Shown here: piece by piece, positions 50,011 through 57,044 of the stretch
How the letters are laid out: each line of letters begins with the position of its first letter
Position numbering within the stretch: position 1 is the stretch's first letter
Assembly: GCA_036257595.1 (NCBI GenBank)
Contig: DATAFF010000069.1
Location: 1-57,044, forward strand
Reading direction: 5' to 3'
DNA length: 57,044 nucleotides
DNA from: DATAFF01 sp036257595
Lineage (GTDB): Bacteria; Pseudomonadota; Alphaproteobacteria; Rhizobiales; Aestuariivirgaceae
Program-made: the position numbers and the translations under genes
The notes under the pieces: model-generated
The model's input: only the letters and a program-made list of their open reading frames with translations
What the model was told of the DNA's origin: nothing
Database searches by the model: none

Positions 50011-50526
50011 CTATTTGAGACGTTGAACCTTGGTGAGCTCGCCGCTTGCCGCCGACACTTGGATATCGAAGCTCTTGCCGTCCCGCATGGCGCGGAAGCT
50101 GGCGGTCTTGCCGGTGCAGCCTTGTGGCTTGATCCCCGTAAAGCCGAAATCGGCAACGCTCGATTGCGCCTTTTCGCAACCGGGCGGGCTCGCCACCTCC
50201 TTCTTCGGAACAGTCAAGGCGACTTGACGATCCTTACGCAACGGAGCCTTGCGCTCGACTGCGCGTGCCGATTTCTTCCGGCGCGGCGCCGGCGCGTAGT
50301 GCTTGCGCTGTGGCGCCGGCCGGTAGCGCCGCGGGGCGCGTTGGTAGTAAGGCTCTGCCTCGTCATAATAATCCGGCCCATAGAACGGTGGGGGCGGCGG
50401 CGGGGCATACATCGGTGGCGGCAGGAAGAACTCGAAACCCTGGGCACGGGCCGGCGAGAAAGTTGCCGAAGAACCCGCGAGCAAGGCGCAGGCGAGGAGC
50501 AGAACCGATCCGTGCTTTGAACTCAT
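50011..50526 (-). CDS. Small exported Pro/Tyr-rich protein
   Basis: The 171-residue protein begins with a signal peptide (MSSKHGSVLLLACALLAGSSATFSPARAQ, cleavage near residue 29). A Pro/Tyr-rich stretch (FFLPPPMYAPPPPPPFYG), an Arg/Lys-rich middle and a small C-terminal domain with two Cys (PGCEKAQ, PQGCTGK) follow. The two cysteines could form a disulfide. I set the start at 50526 because the signal peptide begins there. Function unknown. Confidence 0.7.
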   Translation of the reverse strand: MSSKHGSVLLLACALLAGSSATFSPARAQGFEFFLPPPMYAPPPPPPFYGPDYYDEAEPYYQRAPRRYRPAPQRKHYAPAPRRKKSARAVERKAPLRKDRQVALTVPKKEVASPPGCEKAQSSVADFGFTGIKPQGCTGKTASFRAMRDGKSFDIQVSAASGELTKVQRLK

Positions 50527-50706
50527 GGCGTCACCCACACATTCCCGACCCAATAAGATCAGCCAGGGATATGGGTTCCGTCGCGCCGGCCGATAGGGTC
50601 CCATTCAAAAAACCGTGAGAGCGGTGCATGTCGGTAACATCGGGAGAGTTCCCGCCGTATCGCCTGCAGGAACGCATTGCATCTTCATGCTCCAGGGAGC
50701 CCTTCC
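50527..50706. other. Divergent intergenic region between small exported gene and msrA
   Basis: 180 bp. I see no RNA gene or clear operator. AGGGAG before 50707 is the msrA ribosome site. Confidence 0.4.
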
Positions 50707-51402
50707 ATGACAAGCTTGTTCCGACACCGGTCTCGACTGCTGCTCGCGACAATCGTCGCGCTTGCTGTGCCGACCATGACGAAGGCAGCGCCGATCCCGC
50801 CTCCGCCGATCGACCGGCAGGCGCCGTCGACGACAGCCGGCGAGGAGGTGGCGATTCTCGCCGGCGGCTGCTTTTGGGGCGTCCAAGGCGTGTTTCAGCA
50901 TGTGAATGGCGTGACGAGCGCGGTTTCGGGCTATGCCGGCGGCGACCGGCAATCAGCCCGATATGACACGGTGAGCGGCGGCACCACGGGCCACGCCGAA
51001 TCGGTTCGCATCACCTTCAATCCGAAGGTGATCAGCTATGGCCGGCTGCTCCAGATCTATTTTTCAGTGGCCCATGATCCCACCGAGCTCAACCGGCAAG
51101 GCCCTGACGTCGGTACGCAATATCGCTCGGCCATCTTTCCGACCAGTGCCGGGCAGGAACGGATTGCCAAGGCATATATCGCCGATCTCGATCGGGCGCA
51201 TGTCTTCCGGTCTGCCATCGTCACCAGAATAGAGCCCAATCGACAATTCTACCCGGCGGAAGACTATCATCAGGATTTCCTGGCGCGAAATCCGACCTAT
51301 CCCTACATTGTCATCAACGATCTGCCCAAGATCCAGGATCTGAAGCACAACTTCCCTGAAGCCTATCGGCCAAAGCCGGTGCTGGTGGCCGAGACCCAAT
51401 GA
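50707..51402 (+). CDS. msrA: Exported peptide-methionine (S)-S-oxide reductase
   Basis: Repairs oxidised methionine. The 231 residues start with a signal peptide (MTSLFRHRSRLLLATIVALAVPTMTKAAP). The catalytic GCFWG motif has Cys55, and SGYAGG, GHAESVRITFNP, and PAEDYHQDFLARNPTYPYI are the usual substrate-site blocks. Most bacterial MsrA proteins are cytoplasmic, so this is a periplasmic version. The electron donor (thioredoxin-like) is not encoded nearby. The start has a good AGGGAG site. Confidence 0.93.
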   Translation: MTSLFRHRSRLLLATIVALAVPTMTKAAPIPPPPIDRQAPSTTAGEEVAILAGGCFWGVQGVFQHVNGVTSAVSGYAGGDRQSARYDTVSGGTTGHAESVRITFNPKVISYGRLLQIYFSVAHDPTELNRQGPDVGTQYRSAIFPTSAGQERIAKAYIADLDRAHVFRSAIVTRIEPNRQFYPAEDYHQDFLARNPTYPYIVINDLPKIQDLKHNFPEAYRPKPVLVAETQ

Positions 51403-51430
51403 CCAGGCGAATGCCCAACGGCGAGGACGC

Positions 51431-52870
51431 ATGGACGCAGGTTCCTATCCAGATCTCTATCTGTCCATCGCCGGGGAGCGCCGCTCCGGCGGAGGCCGGC
51501 AGTCGGGCAAGGTCTACAATCCCGCGACCGGTGTCGAACTCGCCCGGCTGCCGCACGCCACGCACGACGATCTCGACGATTCGCTCGCGGCTGCCGCTGC
51601 GTCCTTCGAGAGCTGGAAGCGCGTGCCGCCGGTCGAGCGCGCGCGCATCCTCGAGCGCGCCGCCGACCTGATCCGCGAGCGCGCCCAGGAGATCGCCACC
51701 ATCCTGACCCTCGAGGAGGGAAAGGTTCTTGCCGAAGCGTTGACCGAGGTGAATTTCGCGGCCGACACCTTCCAGTGGTTCGCCGAGGAGGGCAAGCGCG
51801 CCTATGGCCGGATCGTCCCGGCGCGCGCTCCGGGCCAGCGCCAGCTCGTGCTCAAGGAGCCGGTCGGACCGGTGGCGGCATTCTCGCCCTGGAATTTTCC
51901 GGCGCTCACTCCGGCACGCAAGATCGCCGCTGCCCTCGCCGCCGGCTGCACCTGCATCGCCAAGCCCGCCGAGGAGACGCCCGGAACCGCCCTCGCCATC
52001 GCCCGCGCCCTTGACGAGGCTGGGCTGCCCAAAGGGGTGCTGAGCGTGGTGTTTGGCGTGCCGAGCGAGATCTCGACCCATTTGATCGCCTCGCCCGTGA
52101 TCCGCAAGATCTCCTTCACCGGTTCGACCGTGGTCGGCAAGGAGCTCGCCCGCCTCGCCGCGGCCGGCGTCAAGCGCGCCACCATGGAGCTTGGCGGCCA
52201 TGCTCCTGTGGTGATTTTCGAGGACGCCGACATTGCACGCACCGCAACACTCGCCGCGGCTGCCAAGCTTCGCAATGCCGGTCAGGTCTGCGTGTCGCCG
52301 ACTCGCTTCTATGTGCAGGAGAAGGTTCACGACGACTTTGTCGATGCCTTCACGGCGGAATTGCAGAAGCTTCCGCAAGGCCCTGGTCTCGAGCCGGGGA
52401 ACCGCGTCGGACCGATGGCCAACCCACGACGGATCGACGCGATGGAGCGCTTCGTTGCCGATGCGCGGGAGAAGGGTGCGAAGATTGCGATGGGCGGCAA
52501 GCGGCCGCGCAATGACGGCTGGTTCTACGCGCCGACGGTTTTGACCGATGTGCCGGAAGACGCTCTGGTGATGAATGTCGAGCCGTTCGGGCCGTTGGCG
52601 CCGATCGCCCGCTTCGACAGTTTCGACGATGCCATGGCCAAGGCCAACCGGCTGCCATATGGATTGGCGGCTTACGCCTTCACCGCCTCGCTGTCGCGCG
52701 CCTCGCAGCTGATGGACGCGGTGGAAACCGGCATGCTCGCGCTCAACCATTGCGTCATATCGAGCCCCGAGACCCCGTTCGGCGGCGTCAAGGAAAGCGG
52801 CTATGGCTATGAGAGCGGCGCCGAGGGGCTCGAAGCCTATCTGCAGTCGAAATTCGTCACCTCTATGTGA
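51431..52870 (+). CDS. NAD(P)-dependent aldehyde dehydrogenase, succinate-semialdehyde type
   Basis: The 479-residue aldehyde dehydrogenase shows PWNFPALTPARKIAAALAAGCT, FTGSTVVGKEL (cofactor), MELGGHAPVVIFEDADI (general-base Glu), and the nucleophile Cys287 in NAGQVCVSPTRFYV. EPFGPLAPIARFDSFDDAMAKAN and SPETPFGGVKESGYGYESGAEGLEAYL resemble succinate-semialdehyde dehydrogenases (GabD/Sad). It begins 28 nt after msrA. Substrate class is fairly clear, exact substrate less so. Confidence 0.88.
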   Translation: MDAGSYPDLYLSIAGERRSGGGRQSGKVYNPATGVELARLPHATHDDLDDSLAAAAASFESWKRVPPVERARILERAADLIRERAQEIATILTLEEGKVLAEALTEVNFAADTFQWFAEEGKRAYGRIVPARAPGQRQLVLKEPVGPVAAFSPWNFPALTPARKIAAALAAGCTCIAKPAEETPGTALAIARALDEAGLPKGVLSVVFGVPSEISTHLIASPVIRKISFTGSTVVGKELARLAAAGVKRATMELGGHAPVVIFEDADIARTATLAAAAKLRNAGQVCVSPTRFYVQEKVHDDFVDAFTAELQKLPQGPGLEPGNRVGPMANPRRIDAMERFVADAREKGAKIAMGGKRPRNDGWFYAPTVLTDVPEDALVMNVEPFGPLAPIARFDSFDDAMAKANRLPYGLAAYAFTASLSRASQLMDAVETGMLALNHCVISSPETPFGGVKESGYGYESGAEGLEAYLQSKFVTSM

Positions 52871-52882
52871 GGTGCCTGCCAG

Positions 52883-54187
52883 TCACCCCGCCGCAGTCAC
52901 CCGCCAGATCGCATCGCCGACATCATCCGCGACCAGCAGGGAGCCATCCGGACCGATCGCCACGCCGACCGGGCGCCCGTAGGACTCCCGCTCGTCGGGT
53001 GCCAGAAAGCCGGTGAGGATATCGCGCGGCGGCCCGCTCGGACGTCCATCGGCGAACGGCACGAAGATCACCTTGTAGCCGCTGAGCGTGCTGCGGTTCC
53101 ACGAGCCATGCTGCCCGATCGCCATGCCTTCGGAGAAACCCGGCAGCGTGCCGGCTGGCAGCCAGCACAGTCCAAGCGACGCCGTGTGTCCGCCGAGCGC
53201 ATAGTCCGGCGTGATGGCCCGCGCCACCGCCGCCTTGTCCTGCGGCACCCGTTCATCGACGATCTGACCCCAATAGCAATAGGGCCAGCCATAGAAGCCG
53301 CCGTCGCGCACCGACGTCAGATAGTCGGGCGGCGTCTCGTCGCCGAGACCGTCGCGCTCATTGACGACGGTCCACAGCACCCCGGTTCGCGGCTCGAAGG
53401 CGAGCCCCACTGGATTGCGCAAGCCCGCCGCAAAGATGCGGGCGCGACCGCTCGCCAGATCGAGCTCGTAGATCGCGGCGCGACCCTGCTCCACATCCAT
53501 GCCGTTATCCGCGATATTGCTGAAGGAGCCGACGCCCGCATAGAGCTTCCGCCCGTCGCGACTCGCAAGCAGGCTGCGAGTCCAATGACCGCCAGGCTTG
53601 AATGTTGTGAGCCTTCGTCCCGGCGCGGTGATGCGGTCTGCACCGGGCGAGTAGGGATAGGCAAACACGCCATCCGTATTGCCGACATAGAATGTGTCGC
53701 CGACCAGCGCCATGCCCAGTGGCTGGTTCAGGCCGTCGAGGAAGACCGACTTTGTTTCGGCAACGCCGTCGCCATCGCGGTCGCGCAGCAGCATGATCCG
53801 GTTCGGGCTGACGCCGATCGCCGCAGCGCGCCGCATCGTGCTGATCATGGCATAATCGAACACGCTCCTGACGGGCGTCGGCTCGAACAACGCCTCGGCC
53901 ACCAGCACATCGCCATCCGGCATCACCTGGATCCAGCGGGGATGCTTGAGCCCGGTCGCGAACGCATTCACCTTGAGACCCGCCGCGGCGACCGGCATCT
54001 CACCCTTCCGCCAGCCCCTCGCGGTCGGCATCTTGAGGGTCGGGAAGCTCCCTTGCGGCCGTGCCGGCGGGATTTCCGGCGTCGCTCCAAAGGCAGGACT
54101 CGGGGTCTTGCCGTCAAGCCGCCGCACCGCGATAGCGGCCTCGCCGATCAGCTCCACAACCCGTGCGAACATCCCGGAAAAGCTCAT
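52883..54187 (-). CDS. PQQ-type sugar (sorbosone/glucose) dehydrogenase family protein
   Basis: A 434-residue beta-propeller of the soluble glucose/sorbosone dehydrogenase family. Seen are LKHPRWIQVMPDGDVLVAEA, MLLRDRDGDGVAETKSVFLDGLNQPLGMAL, VGNTDGVFAYPY, GLRNPVGLAFEPRTGVLWTVVNERDGLGDETPPDYL and GQHGSWNRS. No clear signal peptide is seen, although relatives are often exported. PQQ binding and substrate are inferred from the family. It is convergent with the aldehyde dehydrogenase (12 bp apart). Confidence 0.85.
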   Translation of the reverse strand: MSFSGMFARVVELIGEAAIAVRRLDGKTPSPAFGATPEIPPARPQGSFPTLKMPTARGWRKGEMPVAAAGLKVNAFATGLKHPRWIQVMPDGDVLVAEALFEPTPVRSVFDYAMISTMRRAAAIGVSPNRIMLLRDRDGDGVAETKSVFLDGLNQPLGMALVGDTFYVGNTDGVFAYPYSPGADRITAPGRRLTTFKPGGHWTRSLLASRDGRKLYAGVGSFSNIADNGMDVEQGRAAIYELDLASGRARIFAAGLRNPVGLAFEPRTGVLWTVVNERDGLGDETPPDYLTSVRDGGFYGWPYCYWGQIVDERVPQDKAAVARAITPDYALGGHTASLGLCWLPAGTLPGFSEGMAIGQHGSWNRSTLSGYKVIFVPFADGRPSGPPRDILTGFLAPDERESYGRPVGVAIGPDGSLLVADDVGDAIWRVTAAG

Positions 54188-54279
54188 GCCGATTTCTCCC
54201 TTTCCAAGGTCCTGCCCGATGACGGTATCATGTCGATCAGCCCCGCGGCACCATCTGGCAGGAATGGAGGAATGGCAGG

Positions 54280-54732
54280 GTGACCCTTGAACTGATGGAC
54301 GAGGTGCTTCGGCTGGCCGGGGCGGCGGCGGCCGGTGGGATCATCGGCATCAATCGCGACATTGCCAACAAGCCGATCGGCCTCAGGACGCTGGCGCTCG
54401 TATCGCTCGGCGCGGCGATCGCCACCGTCGCCGCGATCCAGGTGCCCGGCATGGGAGAGCACCCCGATGCGCTGAGTCGCGTCGTGCAGGGCGTGATCCA
54501 GGGCATCATGACCGGGATCAGCTTCATCGGTGCCGGCGTCGTGCTGCGCGACCCGCGGGCCCGAACCGTCGAGGGCCTGACCACCGCCGCCACCGTCTGG
54601 ATCGCGGCGGCGCTCGGTATCGCCTGCGGCTTGGGCGACTGGACGACCGCCGTGACCGGGACGGTGCTCGCGATGGTTCTTCTGGTGCTGTTCGAGTGGC
54701 TCGAGACGCGCTTCGGGCCAAAAAAGAAGTGA
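54280..54732 (+). CDS. MgtC/SapB family membrane protein
   Basis: The 150-residue inner-membrane protein has four hydrophobic segments and the MgtC signature AGGIIGINRDIANKPIGLRTLALVSLGAAI, then GVIQGIMTGISFIGAGVVLRD. MgtC proteins help growth under low magnesium and in acid or inside host cells, probably through effects on ATP synthase or ion flux. It starts with GTG after GGAGGAATGGCAGG; ATG at 54295 is possible. It is divergent from the PQQ-type dehydrogenase. Confidence 0.9.
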   Translation: MTLELMDEVLRLAGAAAAGGIIGINRDIANKPIGLRTLALVSLGAAIATVAAIQVPGMGEHPDALSRVVQGVIQGIMTGISFIGAGVVLRDPRARTVEGLTTAATVWIAAALGIACGLGDWTTAVTGTVLAMVLLVLFEWLETRFGPKKK

Positions 54733-54790
54733 CGCTCTCCAGGCCGGGAACCTTGCCAAGCATGGCGGCGTTGGATCGCGGGGCAGGACC

Positions 54791-56710
54791 ATGGCGCGCG
54801 CGAAAACAGAGCAAACCCCCCGCGAAGGCAGTCCCGAACAGCAATCCGAGACGCGACGGAAGCCTGATCCGGCGATCGACGTCAGCATCACGCCGTCAAG
54901 CGAGGAAGAGCGCGACCTTTACAACTATTTGAGCTTCGCCGCACGATTCTGGAAGGGATCGGCGCGACGCAAGGCATGGCTGCTCACCAGCGGCATGGCG
55001 ACCTTCATCTTTCTCAACCTCATCGTCCAGGTCGGAATCAACCGCTGGAACGCCTATTTCTTCAACGCTCTGGAGAAGAAGGATGTCGCGACGGCGAGCA
55101 AGGCGACACTCCTGTTCATCGGCCTCACCCTTATGGCGGCAGGCGTCGCGGTCGGCATGGTGCAGTTCCGCCTGCGCCTGCAGGTGGCATGGCGCCAGTG
55201 GCTGACCGGCGAGCTTTTGTCGCACTGGCTCGCCGAGCAGCGCTTCTACCGGCTCAGCATCGCGGCACCGGAGATCGACGCGCCGGAGTTCCGCATGGCC
55301 GAGGACGCTCGCATCGCAACCGAGCCGGTCGTCGATTTCGTCATCGGCATCACCAATGCCACCCTCCTCGCCGTCACCTTTCTCGGCGTGCTGTGGAGCG
55401 TCGGCGGCTCGATCACCATCGCCGGCTATACCATACCGGGCTACATGGTGTTCGCATCCCTGATCTATGCCTGCTTCATGTCGGGTTTCATGGCCTGGCT
55501 CGGCCGGCCGCTGGTGCAGAAGGTCGAGCGCAAGAACGAGGCTGAAGCCCGCTTGCGTTTCGAGCTCGGCCGGGTGCGCGAGAATGCCGAGCAGATCGCC
55601 CTGATCGGTGGCGAGAAGGACGAGCGGTCATCGCTCAGAGGCACGCTGCGCTATCTCGTCAACCGCGTGATCGAGGTCGTCAACCAGCAGGCGCATCTGA
55701 CCTGGTTCATCAATGGCAACGCCGTTCTCGCCGGCGTTTTCCCTTTGCTCATCGCCGCCCCGAAATATCTTTCCGGTGCCATGACGCTCGGCTCGCTGAT
55801 GCAAACCTCGGCCGCCTTCATTCAGGTGCAGCTGGCGCTGAACTGGCTCGTCGAGAATTATATTCGGATCGCCGAGTGGCTGGCCTCGGTCAGCCGCGTC
55901 GTGGGACTGCGGGGCGCGCTTCAGGATCTCGATATCTCGGTGGGAGAGACGGCGGACGACCGCATCGTTGTCGGCACGGGCCCGGACGACGCCATCCACC
56001 TGAAAGGCCTGTGGGTCGGGCAGCATGACGGGCGGGTCGTCATCGAGGATGCCGACGCCAAGATCAACCGCGGCGAGCGTGTCCTGCTGACCGGCGAATC
56101 GGGCACCGGCAAGTCGACGTTGGTGCGCGCCATTGCCGGGCTGTGGCCGTGGGGCTCGGGCAAGGTTCTCGTCCCCGCCGATGCCGAGATCGCATTCCTG
56201 CCGCAGCGGCCCTACATCCCGCTCGGCACGCTGCGCAACGCCATCACCTATTCCACCGGCAAGAAGAAGCGGGACGTGAGCGATCAGGCCATCAAGGACG
56301 CCATGCGGCGTTGCGGGCTGCGCCATCTCCTGCCGCGTCTCGATGCCGAGGAACGCTGGGACAAGGTGCTGTCCGGCGGCGAGCAGCAGCGCCTTGCCTT
56401 CACCCGTCTCGTGGTGTTGAAGCCCGACATCGTCATCACGGATGAGGCGACATCGGCCCTCGACGAGGATGCGCAGGCCTCGATGATGGAGCTCTTTCGC
56501 CATGAGCTCAAGGACGTCACGCTGATCAGCGTCGGACATCGGCCTGGCCTGGAAGAGTTCCACGAGCGCAAGCTCACCCTCCAGCGCCATCCGGGCCAGG
56601 CACGGCCGCAGGTGCCGACCCACCGGCGCCGTGGCGCACGACTGCTGTCGCGTCTGCTCCGCCACTCGCTGCGGCCCAGGCCCTCCCCCGACCCGAGCCG
56701 CTCGGAGTGA
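54791..56710 (+). CDS. SbmA/BacA-type ABC transporter (fused permease and ATPase, BclA-like)
   Basis: The 639-residue protein has an SbmA_BacA-like membrane domain (about 45-340; six hydrophobic segments; NRWNAYFFNALEKKD block). It is fused to an ABC ATPase: Walker A LTGESGTGKST, LSGGEQQRLAF signature, Walker B DIVITDEATSALD. The C-terminus is Arg/Pro-rich. Related proteins take up peptide antibiotics, and in Bradyrhizobium BclA of this architecture is needed for tolerance of plant NCR peptides. Substrate here is inferred. It starts 58 nt after mgtC-like gene. Confidence 0.88.
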   Translation: MARAKTEQTPREGSPEQQSETRRKPDPAIDVSITPSSEEERDLYNYLSFAARFWKGSARRKAWLLTSGMATFIFLNLIVQVGINRWNAYFFNALEKKDVATASKATLLFIGLTLMAAGVAVGMVQFRLRLQVAWRQWLTGELLSHWLAEQRFYRLSIAAPEIDAPEFRMAEDARIATEPVVDFVIGITNATLLAVTFLGVLWSVGGSITIAGYTIPGYMVFASLIYACFMSGFMAWLGRPLVQKVERKNEAEARLRFELGRVRENAEQIALIGGEKDERSSLRGTLRYLVNRVIEVVNQQAHLTWFINGNAVLAGVFPLLIAAPKYLSGAMTLGSLMQTSAAFIQVQLALNWLVENYIRIAEWLASVSRVVGLRGALQDLDISVGETADDRIVVGTGPDDAIHLKGLWVGQHDGRVVIEDADAKINRGERVLLTGESGTGKSTLVRAIAGLWPWGSGKVLVPADAEIAFLPQRPYIPLGTLRNAITYSTGKKKRDVSDQAIKDAMRRCGLRHLLPRLDAEERWDKVLSGGEQQRLAFTRLVVLKPDIVITDEATSALDEDAQASMMELFRHELKDVTLISVGHRPGLEEFHERKLTLQRHPGQARPQVPTHRRRGARLLSRLLRHSLRPRPSPDPSRSE

Positions 56711-56859
56711 GGCCGCTGGACTCCCTCGCTTTTGATCGGGATCATCGCACGGCCGGTCCATTCGCTGGGGATAGCGCCGCGGTCGCCGCGCTGCCGCCGT
56801 CACCGCGACAAACTTTCGTGCTTCTCACTTGTGCGAAGGGACGGTCGGAGGGGAACACC
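56711..56859. other. Intergenic region before the last gene
   Basis: 149 bp with no recognised gene. GGAGGGG at about 56847-56853 is the ribosome-binding site of the next gene. Confidence 0.4.
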
Positions 56860-57044
56860 ATGAAAGCCATCATCGCGATCTTAGGCATTGCCGCCACCTT
56901 GGCTTATGCGGCAACGCCTGCTCATGCCGGTCGCGCCGTCAACACCGCTCTCGGAACGCTGTCGGGTCTGGTGGTGTTCGGGCCGGTGGGTGCCGTCGCC
57001 GGCGCTGCTGTCGGCTATACGGCCGGCAAAGGGATTTCGTGCTC
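56860..57044 (+). CDS. Exported small glycine-zipper-like protein, 5' end only
   Basis: The gene runs off the right edge; 61 codons are seen. A signal peptide (MKAIIAILGIAATLAYAATPAHA, about 23 residues) is followed by a Gly/Ala/Val-rich segment with GxxxG spacing (GTLSGLVVFGPVGAVAGAAVGYTAG), as in glycine-zipper outer-membrane or envelope proteins. GGAGGGG sits 6 nt before the ATG. Function unknown. Confidence 0.65.
   Translation, partial: MKAIIAILGIAATLAYAATPAHAGRAVNTALGTLSGLVVFGPVGAVAGAAVGYTAGKGISC

Overview
The window reads as about 57 kb of chromosome from a GC-rich alphaproteobacterium, most likely of the order Hyphomicrobiales (Rhizobiales). The evidence is a circularly permuted two-piece tmRNA gene, an alphaproteobacterial SspB, DUF4169 and RHH_4 small proteins, an FrcABC-like sugar transporter, a TGA-N9-TCA (RirA-type) iron box and a BclA-like SbmA/BacA-ABC fusion. 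It is mostly core chromosome. The only mobile DNA I can support is a 5'-truncated IS1595-type transposase remnant at the left edge. There is no CRISPR, prophage or tRNA gene that I can see.

Layout. 1-10950: IS remnant, uvrD, FAD-linked D-lactate/glycolate-type dehydrogenase, a very large AsmA protein, RHH and DUF4169 small genes, fumC and a PHP-domain phosphoesterase. 11194-11754: two small membrane proteins of unknown function. 11789-14734: tctCBA tricarboxylate transporter. 14863-17145: sspB, ssrA (tmRNA), thyA, folA. 17156-22658: a small Thr/Pro/Ala-rich membrane protein, a flavin amine oxidase, then hflK-hflC-degP. 22645-24505: serB and miaA, divergent with overlapping start codons. 24515-28832: a leader peptide and attenuator, then ilvB-ilvH-pdxJ-ilvC. 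28916-33576: S24-type regulator, pyrD, topoisomerase IB, and a GT2 glycosyltransferase that reads in frame into a second small gene. 33625-41756: formylglycine-generating enzyme, SMP-30 lactonase, SIS protein, sugar ABC importer, SDR and a SelA-like PLP enzyme, which together look like a sugar or amino-sugar acid catabolic locus. 41760-45513: iron box and fbpABC-type iron importer. 45694-50005: RND efflux pair. 50011-57044: small exported protein, exported MsrA, succinate-semialdehyde-type dehydrogenase, PQQ-type sugar dehydrogenase, MgtC, SbmA/BacA-ABC transporter and the start of a glycine-zipper-like exported protein.

The most unusual signals are these. (1) Short arrays of heptamers sit exactly at the 3' ends of many genes. 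Two unrelated heptamer families (TAGGCAR and TAGCGAA) share a TAG every 7 nt, which puts stop codons in all three frames just after, or starting from, the gene's own stop. (2) The amino-sugar-like locus has no kinase; an oxidative route (dehydrogenase, lactonase, ammonia-lyase) fits its gene content. (3) ssrA and the gene for its ClpXP adaptor SspB lie side by side on the same strand, and the inferred tag opens with Val. (4) An ilv attenuator carries a Leu-Leu-Ile-Val leader peptide. (5) The S24 regulator keeps its Ser but has Arg at the expected Lys of the cleavage dyad. All assignments come from reading the sequence; no database search was run.
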